Assembly (NCBI RefSeq): GCF_009800965.1
Contig: NZ_WUAF01000005.1
Location: forward strand, 124,001 to 188,000
DNA length: 64,000 nucleotides
Origin: Cognatazoarcus halotolerans
GTDB taxonomy: Bacteria > Pseudomonadota > Gammaproteobacteria > Burkholderiales > Rhodocyclaceae
Direction of reading: 5' to 3'
The notes under the pieces were generated by a model. It was given only the letters and a program-made list of their open reading frames with translations, had not been told where the DNA came from and did not search any database. This document shows positions 62,754-64,000 of the stretch, one piece after another. Position numbers and translations under genes: made by a program. Positions within the stretch are counted from its first letter, which is position 1; each line of letters opens with the position of its first letter.

Positions 62754-63491
62754 ATGCTTGCAGTGATCGGCGGTAGCGGTCTTACCGAACTGGACAACCT
62801 GACCATTACCCACCGAGAGGTTGTACGCACCCCCTACGGGGAGCCCTCGGGGGCGCTTACGTTTGGCCAACTGTGCGGAATGTCGGTCGTGTTTCTGGCC
62901 CGCCATGGATATGGCCACACAATCGCTCCGCATCGGGTGAATTACGCTGCGAACCTGTGGGCGCTAAAACACGCAGGGGTAGACAGCATCGTAGCGGTGG
63001 CATCGGTCGGCGGTATTCGTGCAGATCTCGGTCCGGGCGTATTACTCCTTCCGGACCAGATCATCGACTATACGTGGGGGCGCAAGAGCACCTATTTCGA
63101 AGGTGCCGAAGAGCTGGTCAAGCACGTCGATTTCACCGAGCCCTTCGACGCCTCGTTACGGATCCGCCTACTCGCCGCCGCCAACACTGCAGGGGTTCAA
63201 GTTCACGACGGCGGCGTCTACGCGACGACCCAAGGTCCGCGGCTGGAGACCGCGGCCGAAATCAACCGCATCGAGCGTGACGGTGGTGATGTGGTCGGCA
63301 TGACCGCGATGCCGGAAGCGGCGCTCGCACGGGAGCTTGGAATCGCCTATGCGGCGATCAACGTTGTCGCAAACCATGCTGCCGGCAGGGGCAGCAGCGA
63401 GAAAGCAATAAGTTTCGAGCAGATCGAAGCCGTGCTGCATGAATCAATGGTGCGGGTGAGGCGCGTGCTCGGGGGGTTCTGCGGCGCATGA
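62754..63491 (+). CDS. Methylthioinosine/methylthioadenosine phosphorylase
   Basis: 245 residues, family 2 purine nucleoside phosphorylase. Phosphate and substrate motifs: [40 protein letters not shown] and [17 protein letters not shown]. Near the base-binding site it reads NVVANHAAG where methylthioadenosine phosphorylases usually carry acidic residues, which fits the S-methyl-5'-thioinosine enzyme type of Pseudomonas, but this is inferred. It acts in methionine salvage from polyamine synthesis. It overlaps def as ATGA. Confidence 0.87.
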   Translation: MLAVIGGSGLTELDNLTITHREVVRTPYGEPSGALTFGQLCGMSVVFLARHGYGHTIAPHRVNYAANLWALKHAGVDSIVAVASVGGIRADLGPGVLLLPDQIIDYTWGRKSTYFEGAEELVKHVDFTEPFDASLRIRLLAAANTAGVQVHDGGVYATTQGPRLETAAEINRIERDGGDVVGMTAMPEAALARELGIAYAAINVVANHAAGRGSSEKAISFEQIEAVLHESMVRVRRVLGGFCGA

Positions 63492-64000
63492 TCAGACAGG
63501 TTCTCCGTGCGGGAAATCCGAAGTTGATGCGCCCCGCACGTGCAGTGGTCGACTTTGACACCCCCGCGCTGCATGCCCTTATCGAAGACATGATCGATAC
63601 GATGCAGGCGCTCGACGGTGCTGGTCTGGCTGCACCGCAGATCGGTATCGATCTGCGTGTCGTGATTTTTGGTTTCACGTCGAATGAGCGCTATCCGAAT
63701 GCCGAGCCGGTGCCATTCACGGTATTGGTAAATCCCTGTATCGAACCGCTCGACGACGAACTCACCCTTGGCTGGGAAGGGTGCCTTTCGCTTCCGGGGT
63801 TGCGCGGCGAAGTGCCGCGCTACCAACGCGTCCGTTATTCCGGCCGTGATCCGGAGGGTGGTTTGATCGACCGTACCGTGGACGGATTTCATGCCCGCGT
63901 GGTACAGCACGAATGCGATCACCTCGATGGTGTGCTGTATCCAATGCGCATGGGGGACCTCGCCCGTTTCGGTTTCTGTGAAGAGATCCAGAGCGCGGGC
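63488..64000 (+). CDS. def: Peptide deformylase (3' end outside window)
   Basis: 171 codons visible from ATG 63488; the gene runs off the right edge. All three family motifs are present: [18 protein letters not shown] and QHECDHLDG (HExxH zinc site plus the cysteine of motif two). It removes the N-formyl group from new proteins. It belongs to the longer deformylase group often found away from fmt. It shares four bases with the preceding gene. Confidence 0.93.
   Translation, partial: MIRQVLRAGNPKLMRPARAVVDFDTPALHALIEDMIDTMQALDGAGLAAPQIGIDLRVVIFGFTSNERYPNAEPVPFTVLVNPCIEPLDDELTLGWEGCLSLPGLRGEVPRYQRVRYSGRDPEGGLIDRTVDGFHARVVQHECDHLDGVLYPMRMGDLARFGFCEEIQSAG

Overview
The window reads as chromosomal core DNA of a GC-rich, facultatively denitrifying betaproteobacterium, most likely a member of the Rhodocyclales (Azoarcus/Thauera/Aromatoleum type). 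The reasons are the gene orders (nqrABCDEF-nqrM, smc-zipA-ligA, gloB-methyltransferase-rnhA-dnaQ, suhB/trmJ-cysE-iscR-isc) combined with a complete cytochrome cd1 (nirS-type) nitrite reductase cluster. This placement is inferred from sequence recall and gene order, not from a search. Coding density is very high. I saw no tRNA, rRNA, insertion sequence, prophage or CRISPR array.

Layout. 1-6464 (minus): the Na+-translocating NADH:quinone reductase operon nqrABCDEF with the maturation gene nqrM and a CBS-domain gene cut by the window edge. 6808-8300: rdgC, then an HU-type DNA-binding protein with a clear terminator. 8397-10568 (minus): a COG2908-type metallophosphatase and a YhiN-type flavoprotein. 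10681-16252: a 1200-residue DUF748 protein, phhB, a TetR regulator and a TPR protein. 16265-26933: the nitrite reductase and heme d1 region, nirE (minus) and nirS, nirC, nirF, nirDL, nirG, nirH, nirJ, nirN (plus), interrupted by an antisense GAF/HD-GYP gene between nirH and nirJ. 26958-32347: mltD, a receiver-GGDEF diguanylate cyclase, gloB, a methyltransferase, rnhA and dnaQ. 32352-37763 (minus): mutS followed by three genes chained by ATGA overlaps. 37813-46897: suhB, trmJ, cysE and a full isc operon with two cysteine desulfurases in tandem. 46953-52982 (minus): dapC-dapD-pilU-dapE-prmB and an orphan response regulator. 53153-64000: smc-zipA-ligA-galU, typA (minus), a methylthioinosine/methylthioadenosine phosphorylase, and the start of a peptide deformylase gene.

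How the parts fit. nirE makes precorrin-2, the siroheme decarboxylases NirDL/G/H and then NirF, NirJ and NirN take siroheme to heme d1, and NirS uses heme c plus heme d1 to reduce nitrite to NO in the periplasm. Three FNR/Dnr-type boxes (17227-17240, 19173-19186, 24074-24087) and a hairpin terminator right after nirS divide the cluster into separately started transcripts: nirE, nirS, nirC-H and nirJN. The third box lies beside the antisense HD-GYP gene, so nirJN can be switched on independently of the split. The isc operon carries a promoter whose -10 is overlapped by a good match to the type 1 IscR site, the expected autorepression layout.

I did not find a clearly new system. The points most worth a second look are the c-di-GMP phosphodiesterase-type gene lodged antisense in the nir cluster with promoter signals that compensate for it, the CBS gene translationally linked to the nqr operon, the doubled cysteine desulfurase in the isc operon, and the mutS-led ATGA gene chain.
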